Assembly: GCA_027604005.1 (NCBI GenBank)
Contig: JADGJT010000043.1
Location: forward strand, 1-64,000
Direction of reading: 5' to 3'
Source of the DNA: Dinochytrium kinnereticum
Lineage: Eukaryota; Chytridiomycota; Chytridiomycetes; Chytridiales; Chytridiaceae
DNA: 64,000 nucleotides
Shown: piece by piece, positions 1 to 11,469 of the stretch
How the letters are laid out: the number at the start of each line of letters is the position of its first letter
How positions within the stretch are numbered: the first letter of the stretch is position 1
The notes under the pieces: generated by a model
The model's input: the letters and a program-made list of their open reading frames with translations, nothing else
What the model was told of the DNA's origin: nothing
Databases searched by the model: none
Made by a program: the position numbers and the translations under genes

Positions 1-1886
1 TCAACCTTATGATACGGAGGAGGAGGTATAAAATGAGACTTGGTGACACTAAATATTCCCCATGTTTTCTATTGGGAATATTTAGGTGAGTAAGGCATGT
101 GGGAACGCACATCAACAACAGAGGGTTAATAAAGCATGTTTTTCTATTGGGAATATTTAGTGCTGGCATAGCCTGTTTACGTGTTTGTCTTTCTTAGAGG
201 GGTTTTCTTTATGATAAGGAATTCGTGGTATTTTCTTGTCTTAAATTGCCCCTACCTACTCCACACTTTGAACATAACTCTTTTAAGTACTCTTCTATTA
301 CGCATGCATCGCGCCGTGCCCGCGCACATTGCGGGCGACCGTCCGCCATCTCCGCGAGCAGCGCGCGTCGTCTGCGCGAGCACGACGGCGTCCCCGTCGC
401 CGCGTTGAGGCGCACGCGCCGCCCGCGCCGGAGCCCCATGTCCGTGGTGAGAACACGTGGCCTCGCGCGCGGCTGCGGTCATCTTTGACTGGATGTCGAC
501 GCGCATGCTGCTGGACCTGCGCCGCCCGTCGCGCGACGCGCGAGTCGCCACGACATCACGCTCACACCCGTGCTTTCTTTCTAATCTTTGATTTTCTTTA
601 CTCATGTGATGGATCGCCGTCATGAAGCGAATTTTGGAGGAAGGGAAAAACAGGAGTTTTCAGAGGTGTATTGTAGTATCATTGAGAAGATGTTGAATAG
701 ATGTCGAGACCTAAGCCTACGAGTGCGTCTGTTGCTTCAAGGTGAACCATAGACCAAATTGAGCATATTAGAACGACGTGCCCTTGACCAGCATGGAGGC
801 TGGAATGTTGGCAGACGGCTTGGGAGCCATCCTCAGGGCAGATCTCCATAAATAGATTGCTAGTTAATAAGAAGATACTATTTGTTAAGTTTTTTAGATT
901 GGCAATGTGCCGTAAATCCTAACACTATATTGTTCTCCTTTGTTGTGCTTGTTGGTCGTTGGTCTTGTTTATCCACAGTGTGAGTGCGGAATGTAGGGCT
1001 ACATGGTTAGAAGAGGGTCTATGATGTCAGATGGGCAGGGACACTGATATGGTCAGATCCCTTAAGCATAACCCCTCCCATCTTTCGCTTGTGAGATGTC
1101 GATTGTGTTGATGATCCTGTAGTTTTGAGTTGTGTTTTGGATCTTTTTTTTGAATGTCTGTCTCACTTTATTAACTTGGGCTATGAGCTGATATAGGCTT
1201 CTTTGACTTATCTACATTGCCAATGCGGAGGTCTCTTGTGAACTCCTTGTCTGCTTGCATATAACTTCAGACTTGGTGCATGAGCAACAATGCTAAAATG
1301 ATAGACTTAACCTAGTTACTTAATGATATCGAATTGTTGGCAATAGAAAGACAGAAGAAAAAAGAGAAAGAAGGAAGCCTATTGAGAAAGAAAAGACGAG
1401 GCGTTTGGAAATAAAGAACAAAAGAAGCTAGGCCAGTGATAAATGGCAAAAAAGAAAAAATGGACGAGGTAAATTTAAACGAAGACCGATACCGAGGCTG
1501 TAACAGCGAGAAAAAAAAGAGAAAACCCGGCGAAACCCCAGAAGAAGGGTAAGAAAAAAACTCCACCAAGTCGAAAAAAAAAAGGAAAAACAACGAGTGA
1601 GACTGTAGAATGAACGTAAAACAAGAGTGTGTTATGGAATAATTTTCAGCATCCGGGTGGTGGAGTGTGTATGATAGATCAGAAAGGTGGAAGTTTAAGA
1701 GGATTGGCATCCGCTAGTCTCTTTCCCGCTTGTTATGCCTGCATAACAAAACTGGGGATTTTTCCTTCAAACAAAGGGGAAATTTTGAATATAAAAAAAA
1801 GGAAAACAGAGGATAGAAATACAAAAATTAGGAACGGCCAGAAAATTCAATAATAATAATACTAATCACCGATCCACCACCACTTA
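1..1886. other. Gene-poor left flank
   Basis: No convincing coding region on either strand. It contains a hairpin/direct-repeat unit (49-160), a short GC- and CpG-rich patch (about 300-560) in otherwise AT-rich DNA, and a strongly purine-biased stretch (about 1325-1620). The downstream end is the 3' flank of the minus-strand Ser/Pro-rich gene. Confidence 0.5.
49..160. repeat. 12-bp inverted repeat with a nearby direct copy
   Basis: Positions 49-60 (ctaaatattccc) and 74-85 (gggaatatttag) are perfect inverted arms around a 13-nt spacer. The block 61-85 recurs at 135-160 with one extra T, so the right arm is present a third time at 149-160. It could be a hairpin, a protein-binding site or the edge of a small element; no target-site duplication was recognised. 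Confidence 0.7.
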
Positions 1887-4277
1887 TCAGCTAGTTTCCA
1901 GAGAGGGGGCTACGATCCCGAGATCCTCTTCCAAAAATCCAAATTCATCCACAATCCCTCCTTCTGCCACATCCATAATCTCCCCCTCCCAACGACGGGT
2001 TTCGTACTCTACCCCCTCTTCCAATCCCCCCTCCGGATAGTCTATCCCAGTGCTACTATCGAATCCCTCCTGATACTCCATCCCAAAAGCCGAGGTGTAA
2101 TAGCCATCAGGTGATGTCGGCACGCTCGAGACTCCCGAGGCAAGACTCGTCTTAGATGCTTTGTATGCGAGGGTACGAAGAGGCGAGGGACGGGGGGGAA
2201 GGGTTCGCGACAGCTTCATCCGCGCTTTATGGATTGAGTTAAGAAGTCGAAGACGGGAAAGGTAGGCTGTGTTGTCATGGTTTTCATCGTCATCTTGTAG
2301 AGGTGGAGAAGGGGAGGCAGAGGAGGTTGACGAGGAGGAAAAGAGTTCGGGAGTAGGGGAAGTTGAGTGAGGGTTACGGTCAGTGAGATCGTGGACAGTA
2401 TGGTCAAAATGGTCGTTAGGATAAGGGTTGCAGGAAGAGTTTGAAACAGGGTCTTGTGCATCGGATGTAGTTTCAAACGAGTCTAATACTGAAAAGGCAT
2501 TAGAACGCAAAAAGAAAAGGAAAAAACAACGGAATCGTGATAAGAGGAAGCTAAAGAAAAGACAGAAAATAGATGCGAGATTTCCGAAAAAATAAAGTCT
2601 AGGGGAAAACGCACCATAGGGACTCCCAGTGAAAGCTCCTGCATTTCTCTCCATCCTAACGCCACCTAAACTCCCAACACCGGCAGTCTCTGGCCTAAAT
2701 AAATCAACTTCCGCTTCCTCCGATTCACCCGTTCCGTTCGAAGTAACTGCATCGTTTGCTGGAACGAGCTGAAACGAAGACCTCCTCGGAGGCAGAGGCG
2801 CTAGGATACCAGATGACTCGTCCGGCTGCGGTGTATAACCGATGGCGACTGCCTTGACCAAAAGATCTGGGCAAGACTTTAAGGTGGGATCGGAAGATGT
2901 GTGAAGGCAAGGATCAGAGGCAGCGTTAGAGGCGGTTTCTGTAAGATTACTATGGGATGCGGAAGACCTTCGCGGCGGGAGTGGAAGATCGATTGAATCA
3001 TTCTTTGTCGGAGAAAGGCGGTTGGAATCAGCTTCTTTTTGGACTGCCCATGCATTGTGCCCAGTAGACATTGTTGTGGTCGTCGCAGAAGTTGTGACGA
3101 CAATACCGATAGAGACGGGGAAGGTGCGTTGCGGAGAAGTTGCGTCCGAAGAGGTAGAGCTTGGTGGTGACGTGGGCGATATTTGCGGAGAAGGAAGGCT
3201 TGCCTTATCTTCACACTGTGGGCTCGTCGTGGTTTGAAGGGATAAGGGCTCGAGTGCGCGCCGTATGCTAACAGGGCTTGGTGGGAAAGGTGGTGCTGCC
3301 GAAGTCGAAACGTCCCAATCATCCAAATTGACAGAAGCTTCACCACTGGCCGTCGATTCTTCCAAAGGCTCTGTTTTGAGATTTTCATCACTTATAACAC
3401 CACTGCTCACAGAGTCTTTGCTTTCCTCCTGGTCATTGACTGCCAAAGATTTGTTTGTGGGAAGAGACTGCGGGTAATCAGGCTTCGACGTAGAGGATAA
3501 TGCAAACGTGGAGGTCTCTGGGAAGGATGTCGTTTCTCCCCAAGATGCCAGCCTTTCAGATGGGGGTGGTGGTGTCCACACCGTTCTCGACCGTAATGTG
3601 GGAATCGTTCCGCCCGATGGTGCCGATGTCGAAGAAGGATGCAAGGACAAGTCATGTGATGCTGGGGATATGATGGCGACCTCCGCTGCAATCAAGCCAG
3701 CCGCTTGATCAGACGACGAGAGCACAAGATTTGATGATTCCTTGAGTTGTCCATCGTGGGTAAGAGAAGTGTCCGGAGGACAGTGTTTGGATTCAGGTTC
3801 CTGCTCGGGATTCGAGAGGGGTAACGTTGCTTCGGGTGAGGGTGCTGTGGGGTGGGTGGATGCAGCAGAGGGAGAGCGAAAAGGCGGAAAGAGATTCCAA
3901 ACCCTTTCCGCTCGAGTGGACGATGAATGAGATGACGTAGAGGAAGCATGCGTCTCAGAAGAGGATGGATGATCGTATTCATCATTGTCAGCTGAGTAGA
4001 GAGTTCTTGTGATTGAGGGGGCGGGGGTGGGGGTGGGGGTGGCCCTATTGGAGCTGGCAGATGAGGACCAGAGCTTTGATTTAATGGATACTGATGAGGA
4101 TGTGATAGAGGATGATGATGATCGCAGCCCGAAGCAGCTCATCATCATTCGTTCCTCTCGTCGGCTTGAAGCAACACCACCCGATCCCTCCTGAATGTCC
4201 AAAGAGCTTGAAGAGGCACCTCCCCCAGAGACAGGGTGAGGCAAAGGCGACGGCTGTCTCTTACGTGGGCTCCACAT
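1887..4277 (-). CDS. Ser/Pro-rich low-complexity protein, function unknown
   Basis: Not recognised. The likely start is ATG at 4277 (MWSPRKRQ); the open frame runs further upstream only to a non-ATG codon. An intron 2489-2614 (GTGCGT..TTTTCAG, 126 nt) is a multiple of three and has no stop, so an unspliced reading shows a false hydrophobic segment. Exons 4277-2615 and 2488-1887 give 754 aa. The protein is Ser/Thr/Pro-rich and looks disordered. It carries two copies of PLPPRRSS (about 2956-2990 and 2772-2800), each fitting the class II SH3 ligand pattern PxxPxR, and a Tyr/acidic C-terminus. No enzyme motif is visible. It may be a scaffold or regulator read by SH3 or 14-3-3 proteins; that is inference. 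The gene is divergent from the zinc-finger gene across 2.3 kb. Confidence 0.6.
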   Translation of the reverse strand: MWSPRKRQPSPLPHPVSGGGASSSSLDIQEGSGGVASSRREERMMMSCFGLRSSSSSITSSSVSIKSKLWSSSASSNRATPTPTPAPSITRTLYSADNDEYDHPSSSETHASSTSSHSSSTRAERVWNLFPPFRSPSAASTHPTAPSPEATLPLSNPEQEPESKHCPPDTSLTHDGQLKESSNLVLSSSDQAAGLIAAEVAIISPASHDLSLHPSSTSAPSGGTIPTLRSRTVWTPPPPSERLASWGETTSFPETSTFALSSTSKPDYPQSLPTNKSLAVNDQEESKDSVSSGVISDENLKTEPLEESTASGEASVNLDDWDVSTSAAPPFPPSPVSIRRALEPLSLQTTTSPQCEDKASLPSPQISPTSPPSSTSSDATSPQRTFPVSIGIVVTTSATTTTMSTGHNAWAVQKEADSNRLSPTKNDSIDLPLPPRRSSASHSNLTETASNAASDPCLHTSSDPTLKSCPDLLVKAVAIGYTPQPDESSGILAPLPPRRSSFQLVPANDAVTSNGTGESEEAEVDLFRPETAGVGSLGGVRMERNAGAFTGSPYGAFSPRLYFFGNLASIFCLFFSFLLSRFRCFFLFFLRSNAFSVLDSFETTSDAQDPVSNSSCNPYPNDHFDHTVHDLTDRNPHSTSPTPELFSSSSTSSASPSPPLQDDDENHDNTAYLSRLRLLNSIHKARMKLSRTLPPRPSPLRTLAYKASKTSLASGVSSVPTSPDGYYTSAFGMEYQEGFDSSTGIDYPEGGLEEGVEYETRRWEGEIMDVAEGGIVDEFGFLEEDLGIVAPSLETS

Positions 4278-6586
4278 CACTGTTTCAGCAGAATCGCACC
4301 CGCACAGCACAAGGAGGAGAGAAGGTATCGCTGGCTGCGTGTCTCGTCTCTCTCCACTTCAATCCGTCCGTCTTCCGTCGTTTTGCTGTCTTTCTTTCTC
4401 TCTTTGATTGTCAACCGAATTCCCTAAGAGGGGCGATGCGTCGCACAGTTGGGGGTTTGAGTGGGACACCGTCACCTTCCCTCGCCTTTTCGGGGTGCTC
4501 TGTGCACTGCGACGACGCCTTCACCCAACAAACGACTCTGTGCCGCAAGGGCTCGTCAGCAGCACCCCTGCGCGGACTACTTTGCAGAGGGTTGAGACTC
4601 TTATGCTTATGGACCCTGAAAGATTGCTGATGGTGCTGACTCTGTTGATGGAGAGTTCAGAAAGTGTATAATGAATGGCATACACCCTTGAGTGGGTCCC
4701 AGCAACGAAACAGATACCTAGGATGTCTGCTTCCTTATGCAGGTGCATCGTTCTTGAGAGTGTTTTGTGATATCCGCTTAATATTGAAGCCAGCATCCAC
4801 AAAATGAGGCAACTAACCATCTGGTCACAATACAACGCTCGAAATGTTGTTGATATTATATTTCAATTGCGACGGCAAGTACTTTCGACCCACAAGGTAT
4901 CTTAAGCGGATTGACGTCCATTTGAAGAAAAGGAAGCGGTCTGAGATGCTTATCCTCCTTGAAAACCATGGATACAGCACCAGCAAAAAGTAATATGACG
5001 AATGATAGTTGGTTTAGAATTGTTTCTCCAACAACAACAACAACAACAACACCAACAAAAAAGGCCGTCGAGTCTGGCATCAGATAGTTGATGTTAATAT
5101 GTAAGGTCTTCTCTAATAATTCCATGGTGATGCCATAATATGGACCCTGAATTTGTACAAGAGACAAAATATCAGACAGTGGGCTCTGCAATTGAAGGCC
5201 ACTTCAGGGCAGAAAAAACGAGTGTTAAGCCTGAGAAAGGATGAAAGGGGATGAAAAAAAAAGTAGATTGACAGATGGAAATGTTCCTGAAGTGGCATTA
5301 CCAAATACGAACAGCAGAGTGGTCACAGATGACAGAAAGCTGTAGACCTTCGTCCCAGATCTATGTCCCAAAGTGCAAAATGTGTGCTAATTTCGGGGTT
5401 CATGACTTCATGTGCAAGAAAGAATAGTGTGAAATGCCGAACCAGCTCATGGTCATTCAGACAGGGGGCTGAAGGATGAGCTATCTGGGAATCAAGGGAA
5501 TCAAGGGCCCAGCGCAATTTAAAGATGTCATGTACGGACACAAAGGTTCAAGGCAGCGTGTGGTTTGGACGTCAAAGGTGTCATATTCTGGGTCTTGAGA
5601 TCGGATGAGGCATCCACGACATAAAGATTGAGGGATAGTTCAAAAAAATTTAACGACGTACTTTCGAGACTGGGCATTCCAAATCATATGACGAAGAATG
5701 CAAATACTCTTTCAAGAAACATGGCATAGGTCCGTCAATGAGGATAGCCACGCCCTGCGAGTTTCATTATTTTAATGGGTTCTTGAAAGGGCGTCATTGG
5801 AAACATGATAGCATTAACCCTTTTTTTTTTTTTTGAAACGGAAAATGAATTACCAGGCAATGACGGGTTTGAATTGGTTCAACGTCTCGCGGACACCTCC
5901 TCACCACGGTTTGGCATCAGAAAGCAGGGGGTTTTGATTCAAGAAATCCAAGGAAACGGGGAGCAGCGGTAAGCAGGCAGCATGTCGAGGAGCTGAAACA
6001 GTGGCATGTCGATGGAAGGTCCATCGTTGGTTTGACGGATGGAAAGAAGCGCAGCTGAAACCTTTCATGAAAAACAGCGCACCAATCAGTAATGCGATCA
6101 AGGTGTTTTGAAAGAACCCGACCGTGGTGGATGGGCGTGTTTGACAAGCTCCCGTTTCCTTTGGCTTCCAGATCTCTGCGCCAATGAGATCGCTCTATCC
6201 CAGCTGAGATTTTAGTAAAAAAATCTTCTCACCTCCAACCACTACTGTATGATGCTGCTGTTCACGTAACTTTGTCTTTAGCTTTTCACCTCCTCCTCCT
6301 CTCTTGTTCCTTTCGTATCCATAAAGAATTTAAATAACAGAATATAAAAGTGTGTGCTGGCTGTCTTTTCCCCCCTTCCTCCTGCTCAAAGCCTTTTTCA
6401 TTTACTACCTAGAATTCAACACTATTTTATTTCTCTTCACGCACGCTGACTCGCCTACTTCTGGTCACTTTACTTCGTTTACCTCCTCCTTCCTGTCGTC
6501 AACAATCGTTCAGCACCAGGCTCTGCGAAAGAGCAGCGTCTGGCCCTGCAGCCAAACGCACTCACTCCCATACCCCCACGCGCCCA
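4278..6586. other. Intergenic region between divergent genes
   Basis: About 2.3 kb separating a minus-strand and a plus-strand gene, so both promoters should lie here. Open frames are short and without recognisable domains. It contains a (CAA)n microsatellite at 5029-5050 and a poly-T run at about 5819-5834. Pyrimidine-rich sequence at about 6290-6580 is probably 5' leader of the zinc-finger gene. Confidence 0.5.
5029..5050. repeat. (CAA)n microsatellite
   Basis: About seven uninterrupted CAA units followed by imperfect copies, in noncoding DNA. Confidence 0.85.
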
Positions 6587-9044
6587 ATGCATCTGGCCAG
6601 TCCAGAGCCTGATTGGATTCTTGACGCAACTTGCACCATCGGCTCATCAGGCACCTCTCTCACCTCTCACAGTACGTCCCGTCAGCCGCAGTACCCCACC
6701 TCCCCTACCACACGGCTATCAGCAGTAAAGTGTGGAAACGGCAAATCTTGGGGCACCACACCATTTCCTTCCCCAGAGACAGTCCATTCCCTCGTGACAG
6801 CATCAACATCTGAGAGCAGATTTGGTGCACTTTTCTTTGTACCTTCGTTGGGTTCACACATCACCGCACCAATCCCATCAACCGCCTTCAAGAGCACCGG
6901 AAGCGCTCAACAGATATCAGAACCTTTGGCGGGGATGCAGCCTGTATCTAAAGCTGGCCTCAATGCAATCAAGGGCGAGAACACTCCATCAGAGATATCG
7001 GAGCCCAGTTCCCCTGGCGATGGCATACCTCCTGGTGTGAAGCATCTCCAGCCACTTCCGATATCAAATTCAGGACTGCCGGCCTCCTTTTTCCCGAATC
7101 AAATGCGACCCATACCCATGGCTCCGACGTCCCTGATCGGCAACACCATCATTTCGACATCTTCCCTGAAAACCCCTATCAGCTCCTCGTCATCATACCT
7201 CCCCATCACTCTACCAGAATATCCTGTCAACCCCTCCCCAATCTCACATCAGGCGATCGATCAACCTCATCCTCAGTCGTTCTCCGAATTCGCAATGACT
7301 TCTTCTTACAACTCCGATCGCAGTATTATGCCGCACGCGGCCCCCCCTCCTTCTCTCCCAAGCCAAACCCCTTTCTCTTCCTCAGTTGTGGAGATGTCTG
7401 CTCCCAAGCTCTCATTCAATTCCACTTCTGTAGGGCGTTTGACAAGTGAATCTGGTGGGATTGAACGACGAAATGTACCCGTGCATGCTGCTCCGGGCGG
7501 AGTATCCTTGGGGAATACGCATTATGGTACGATGCCTGGATCTTTCCAAAGTAAGCTTGCTATTTCAATTGAATTTGATCGTTTTTGAAAGGAGTTACGG
7601 ATACGCGTTGGTATGGCTAACGTTCCCTTTTTTCCTCAAACTGTGCGAAAAGGTGGATCATTTCCCCAATCGTCTCATTCTCCAATTCAGCGACCCTCCA
7701 TGATAGAAAGCCACCAATCGCATTCAGGAACGAGATCCACGCATTACTCCACTATTGACATCTCACCTATTTACCCAACGCAAGATATTTCCTCCAACAT
7801 CCATTCACATTCCTTCACATCTTATCCCGCCCCTACTTCATCATCAATCTCTCCATTTGACACCTTCAGATCCCACATGCCTCTTCATCCTACTGGTGGC
7901 GTAGCCTTATCCCCTCCAATCACACCCGCGCAGTCATTTCTACAATCCACGTCACCCACGGGTCCGGTTCTTTTTGCACATCAGCATTCTTCACCGTCTT
8001 TCGTTATTGACCATGCACTGCGATATGACACCACGCCATCTCAAAGTGACATGAACTTTATCACCGCCGGTCACCATCCAAATGCATCCCAAGCGGTCAA
8101 CTCCTCGGCTATTTTCAACTCAACATCCGCATCCTTACCTCAGATTATCAAAGCTGACTCTCATAAATTTCCTGCCTCAAAGTCCTCCGCTGAAATGGTC
8201 GCATCCTACGGTGTTATCGGGGACCGTGCGAAAAATGTGAATGCTGAGGACATGATGATAGTAATGGACAATAATACCTTAGCCAGAGGTGTTTCAAAGA
8301 CCTATGATTGTGGATGGGAGGGTTGTGGAAAACGGTGCACGCGGAAACAGGTATGTTTGGGGCTTATACCTTTTCTTTTTTCGTTCTTTTATTCTCATCT
8401 TTGTTTTGATATGTATATACTTGCTTTACTTCCTGTAGTAATAAAATACTCACCCCTTTCAATTAGGACCTCGAACGGCATATGGTTACTCATTTTAAGG
8501 ACAAGCGACATATCTGCCCATCATGTGAGATCAGCTTTTCAAGGAAGGATGCAATGCGGCGCCATCTGAAAATGGAGCGATGCAAGACCAAACGTCCAGG
8601 CTCCTCCTTAGGTAAGTGAAAATGTTGGATATGTTTACTTTTCATCAGACGCTAATACATCATTTCCCTTTAACAGAACGAAAGCCTTCATCCTCTTCCA
8701 GCCGAAGTTCGGAGTCCACCACCCCCCCAACAACCATCCCGCCATTCTATGGCGATATGCCAATGTCGCCATTCTATGGCGATATGTCAATGTCGCCATC
8801 AGTTCTCCCCCATCATACACTAGAGGTCGATAGCCAGCCGCCTGTGTCATCCCTCCCTTTCTTACCAAGCGCAAAGGTGTCATCGGAGACATACTCGTTT
8901 TCTTTTTTATCCAACTCGGCGCCATTTATGCCGGAAACTGTGGTGGCGAGTTCCATAGAGCCTTCTTTGCCTACATATCCCGCGTCTACCTCGTCTTCTT
9001 ATTTGGAATACTCTGTTGGGTCGGAATATGACAGGCGGCAATGA
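6587..9044 (+). CDS. C2H2 zinc-finger transcription factor
   Basis: Four exons (6587-7550, 7653-8350, 8467-8611, 8677-9044) join in phase to 724 aa. Introns begin GTAAGC, GTATGT and GTAAGT and end AG. Residues 1-540 or so are Ser/Pro/Thr-rich and disordered. Exons 2 and 3 together encode two adjacent zinc fingers: the first is C-x4-C-x12-H-x3-H, the second C-x2-C-x12-H-x5-C, so the last ligand is Cys (C2HC). The second intron falls inside finger 1, directly after the TRKQ residues. A Ser-rich tail follows, with a 9-residue tandem repeat (PFYGDMPMS/PFYGDMSMS). This architecture fits a sequence-specific nuclear regulator; its targets cannot be predicted. The start is the first ATG in frame after the pyrimidine-rich leader. 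Confidence 0.85.
8740..8793 (+). repeat. 27-bp tandem duplication inside the zinc-finger gene
   Basis: Two copies of a 27-bp unit (8740-8766 and 8767-8793) differ at one base. They encode two 9-residue repeats downstream of the zinc fingers. Near-identity indicates a recent duplication. Confidence 0.9.
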
Positions 9045-11469
9045 ATAAGGTCAAGTTCTAGACTTTGAATTGCGCGTCCACCAACAAACCACAGGAGCAA
9101 CACCCTTCGTGTTTTTTCTTCCACTTTGTCTCTCTCATCCTATTTATCAATACTGTCGCTCCTGTGCGCATCTGCTTTGTGATACATCTAGACCGATTGA
9201 ACAGACCAACATATATACCTATTTGTAAAATTTAAACACATAACACGCCATACACGCTCGGGAATATTTGTTTATTACTTTGCTCCATCCATACATCAAT
9301 GTTTATCATTATAACCTGTAATGATTACTAAGTATAAACATCTGATGGCAGCGCATCCTTGGCAGCATAAAGTCGAAAGCTCTTTGGGGTTTTCTATCAC
9401 AGTAATAATAATGGCAATGACTGACTGCACAATCATTAAAAAAAAAAAAAAAAAAAGTGAAAAGGAAAGAGACAGAGGGAAGGTAGCGAAAAAGAAAAGA
9501 AAAGAAAGTGTCACCCACACGCCAGTGCAGCTTAGACGTCCGACAAAGGGGCGGCGGATCCTTCAGTCAATAAATAAATAAATAAAAAAGGAAAACGGAT
9601 GCGTGGAATGGAGTGGATGCAGAGGAAGCGCAGCCTGATGAATGTAACACAATCATAGAGTTTCTGCTTCTCTCTGCTTTCACTGTAGCACATGAGAATG
9701 GATAGTTACACAAGAAGAATATTAATAAATAAAAAAATAATACTTTGTAGCTGCGCTGCGTGTTCAAAAGCCAATTAAAATTTTACTGCGTTCGTTGTGG
9801 CTGCCAAGAGGCCATCCATCCATCCATCAATCCGTGCAATGGGCCGGGAATATGCCGATGGACAAACTGTTGAATTGAACTTGCACGACCGTTGCAAAAG
9901 ATATCTGGAATCAGGCTCTACTATCCTTCCTTTCCAATTCTCATTGGCAGGTCATTCAACTGATCCTCTGGTCGTCCTTTTTTCTTTGTAAGAAGCGGTC
10001 CATACCACAGAGCTGAAAGCATGTAGGTAGTGTTCATCCATCTGCAGTAGAAGATTTTTGTCTTCAGGTATTTCCACCAAGTGACAAGACGCGGAATGAG
10101 GTGGGCATGGTGCCAGGTTGAGGTCATAAAAAGGGTGAAGGGCAAAAGAAGAAAGAAAAACCGTGTGAACAAGTTCGCTGGTGATAGGGAGCAAGATATC
10201 ATAATGAGGCGCTTGAATTCTACTCAAATTCCAAGCGCTGTTCTGTATACCCATCAGAATTAGAGCTAGTCGAATGTGACAACGCATCTTCCGGGGGCAA
10301 TTTATCATTTAATCTTTGCGAGGAACTAAATCCGAGAGGCGATTAATTCGTATGCCTAGAGTGAAGCGATTTGGAACAATTGGTGACGATCAAATCAAAT
10401 ACGATGTTTTGACGCTGGTTTTCGTTCTGACTTTCGCTGTCAGAGAAGATTGATTGATGGTACTAGATAGCTGTTGTGGATGCCAACACACCTCATTCTA
10501 CTTGGCAATTTCTGTCGCCTCTGGTGAATGAGAGCTTAAGTTAAGTCCCCTCAAATCTCATTTTCTATTTCTCAGTTGTGAGTCATGTCCACGTTATCGA
10601 GGAGCAACGGATTACCTTTGCTCCTTCCATGTGCCAGATTCCCCAATCATTGTGTATAGACCCAGGCGATGATCAATTTATCTGTCCACCACCCCTTGGT
10701 TTACCAATACCAAGATAATAACACATGACGAAATTGATACATTTTAAAGTACCTGTCATGTGTTTTGAATGGAAGATGTTGAGGGCTCTTAAACGCCGTG
10801 TTTAAATTCCCAGTAAAGCTTATTTTGGGCCATTCCTCGATTCTGTTTATATGGATTGAGGCACTTGTCCCTAATGAAGGGAGCGATTCTCATGTTTGCT
10901 TATCCCTTTCATTCGGCTTTGCTGTTTGGCAACATGAAGTTTGTTGATTTTGGCTCTATTTATGGTATTCCTTTCTCTGACCAATGGTGAATGCAAAAGT
11001 AAGAAGGTCAGGGAAGGCGGAACTGGGAAACAAATTCACTGGGGTCTGTTGCTCTTAAAGTCAGAAAAAGAAGTCGTGCCCTTTGTGACCTTTTGGGGTT
11101 TACTCATTATACACCTGAGGAGTTTGCAGGAGTCAATTAGAGCTTTAACTTTGAGTTTAAGCAAAAAGAAACGGTTTAAAACATTTAAGGGATCATGGAA
11201 ATCAATTCCGAAGTGATAAGTCTCGAGACCTTCCTACTCTCTGACAAAAAAAAAAAAGAAGCCAACTAAAACGCGGCTTTGAGGTTAAATTCTAGATATT
11301 TTCCTCAACAGTTTGATGAACCGACTCTGGGTTTCTGGTGGGATCCCCAAGCTGGTATGATGTCAGATGTCTCCCAGGATTCTTGCCCTTATAATATCGC
11401 GGCACATACACTTTTCCCAGCTTCCCGACCATACATACTAGTACACTGGAATCGTCTTTGATACTTGAA
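9045..11469. other. Intergenic region, no gene seen
   Basis: About 2.4 kb between two plus-strand genes. Only short open frames without recognisable domains. Contains a poly-A run near 9440-9457, an AATA-rich repeat near 9570-9592 and a short CCAT repeat near 9810-9825. The last few hundred bases should hold the promoter of the Sel1 gene. Confidence 0.5.

Noticed and set aside
252..625. Overlapping Arg/Ala-rich open frames near the left end
   Set aside because: They exist in several frames at once because of the GC-rich patch; no coherent protein.
1312..1710. Phe/Leu/Ser-rich open frame on the minus strand
   Set aside because: It is the complement of the purine-rich tract, with low-complexity residues and no domain; composition alone explains it.
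9952..10308. Minus-strand open frame of about 118 codons
   Set aside because: No domain, no convincing splice partners and composition like the surrounding noncoding DNA.
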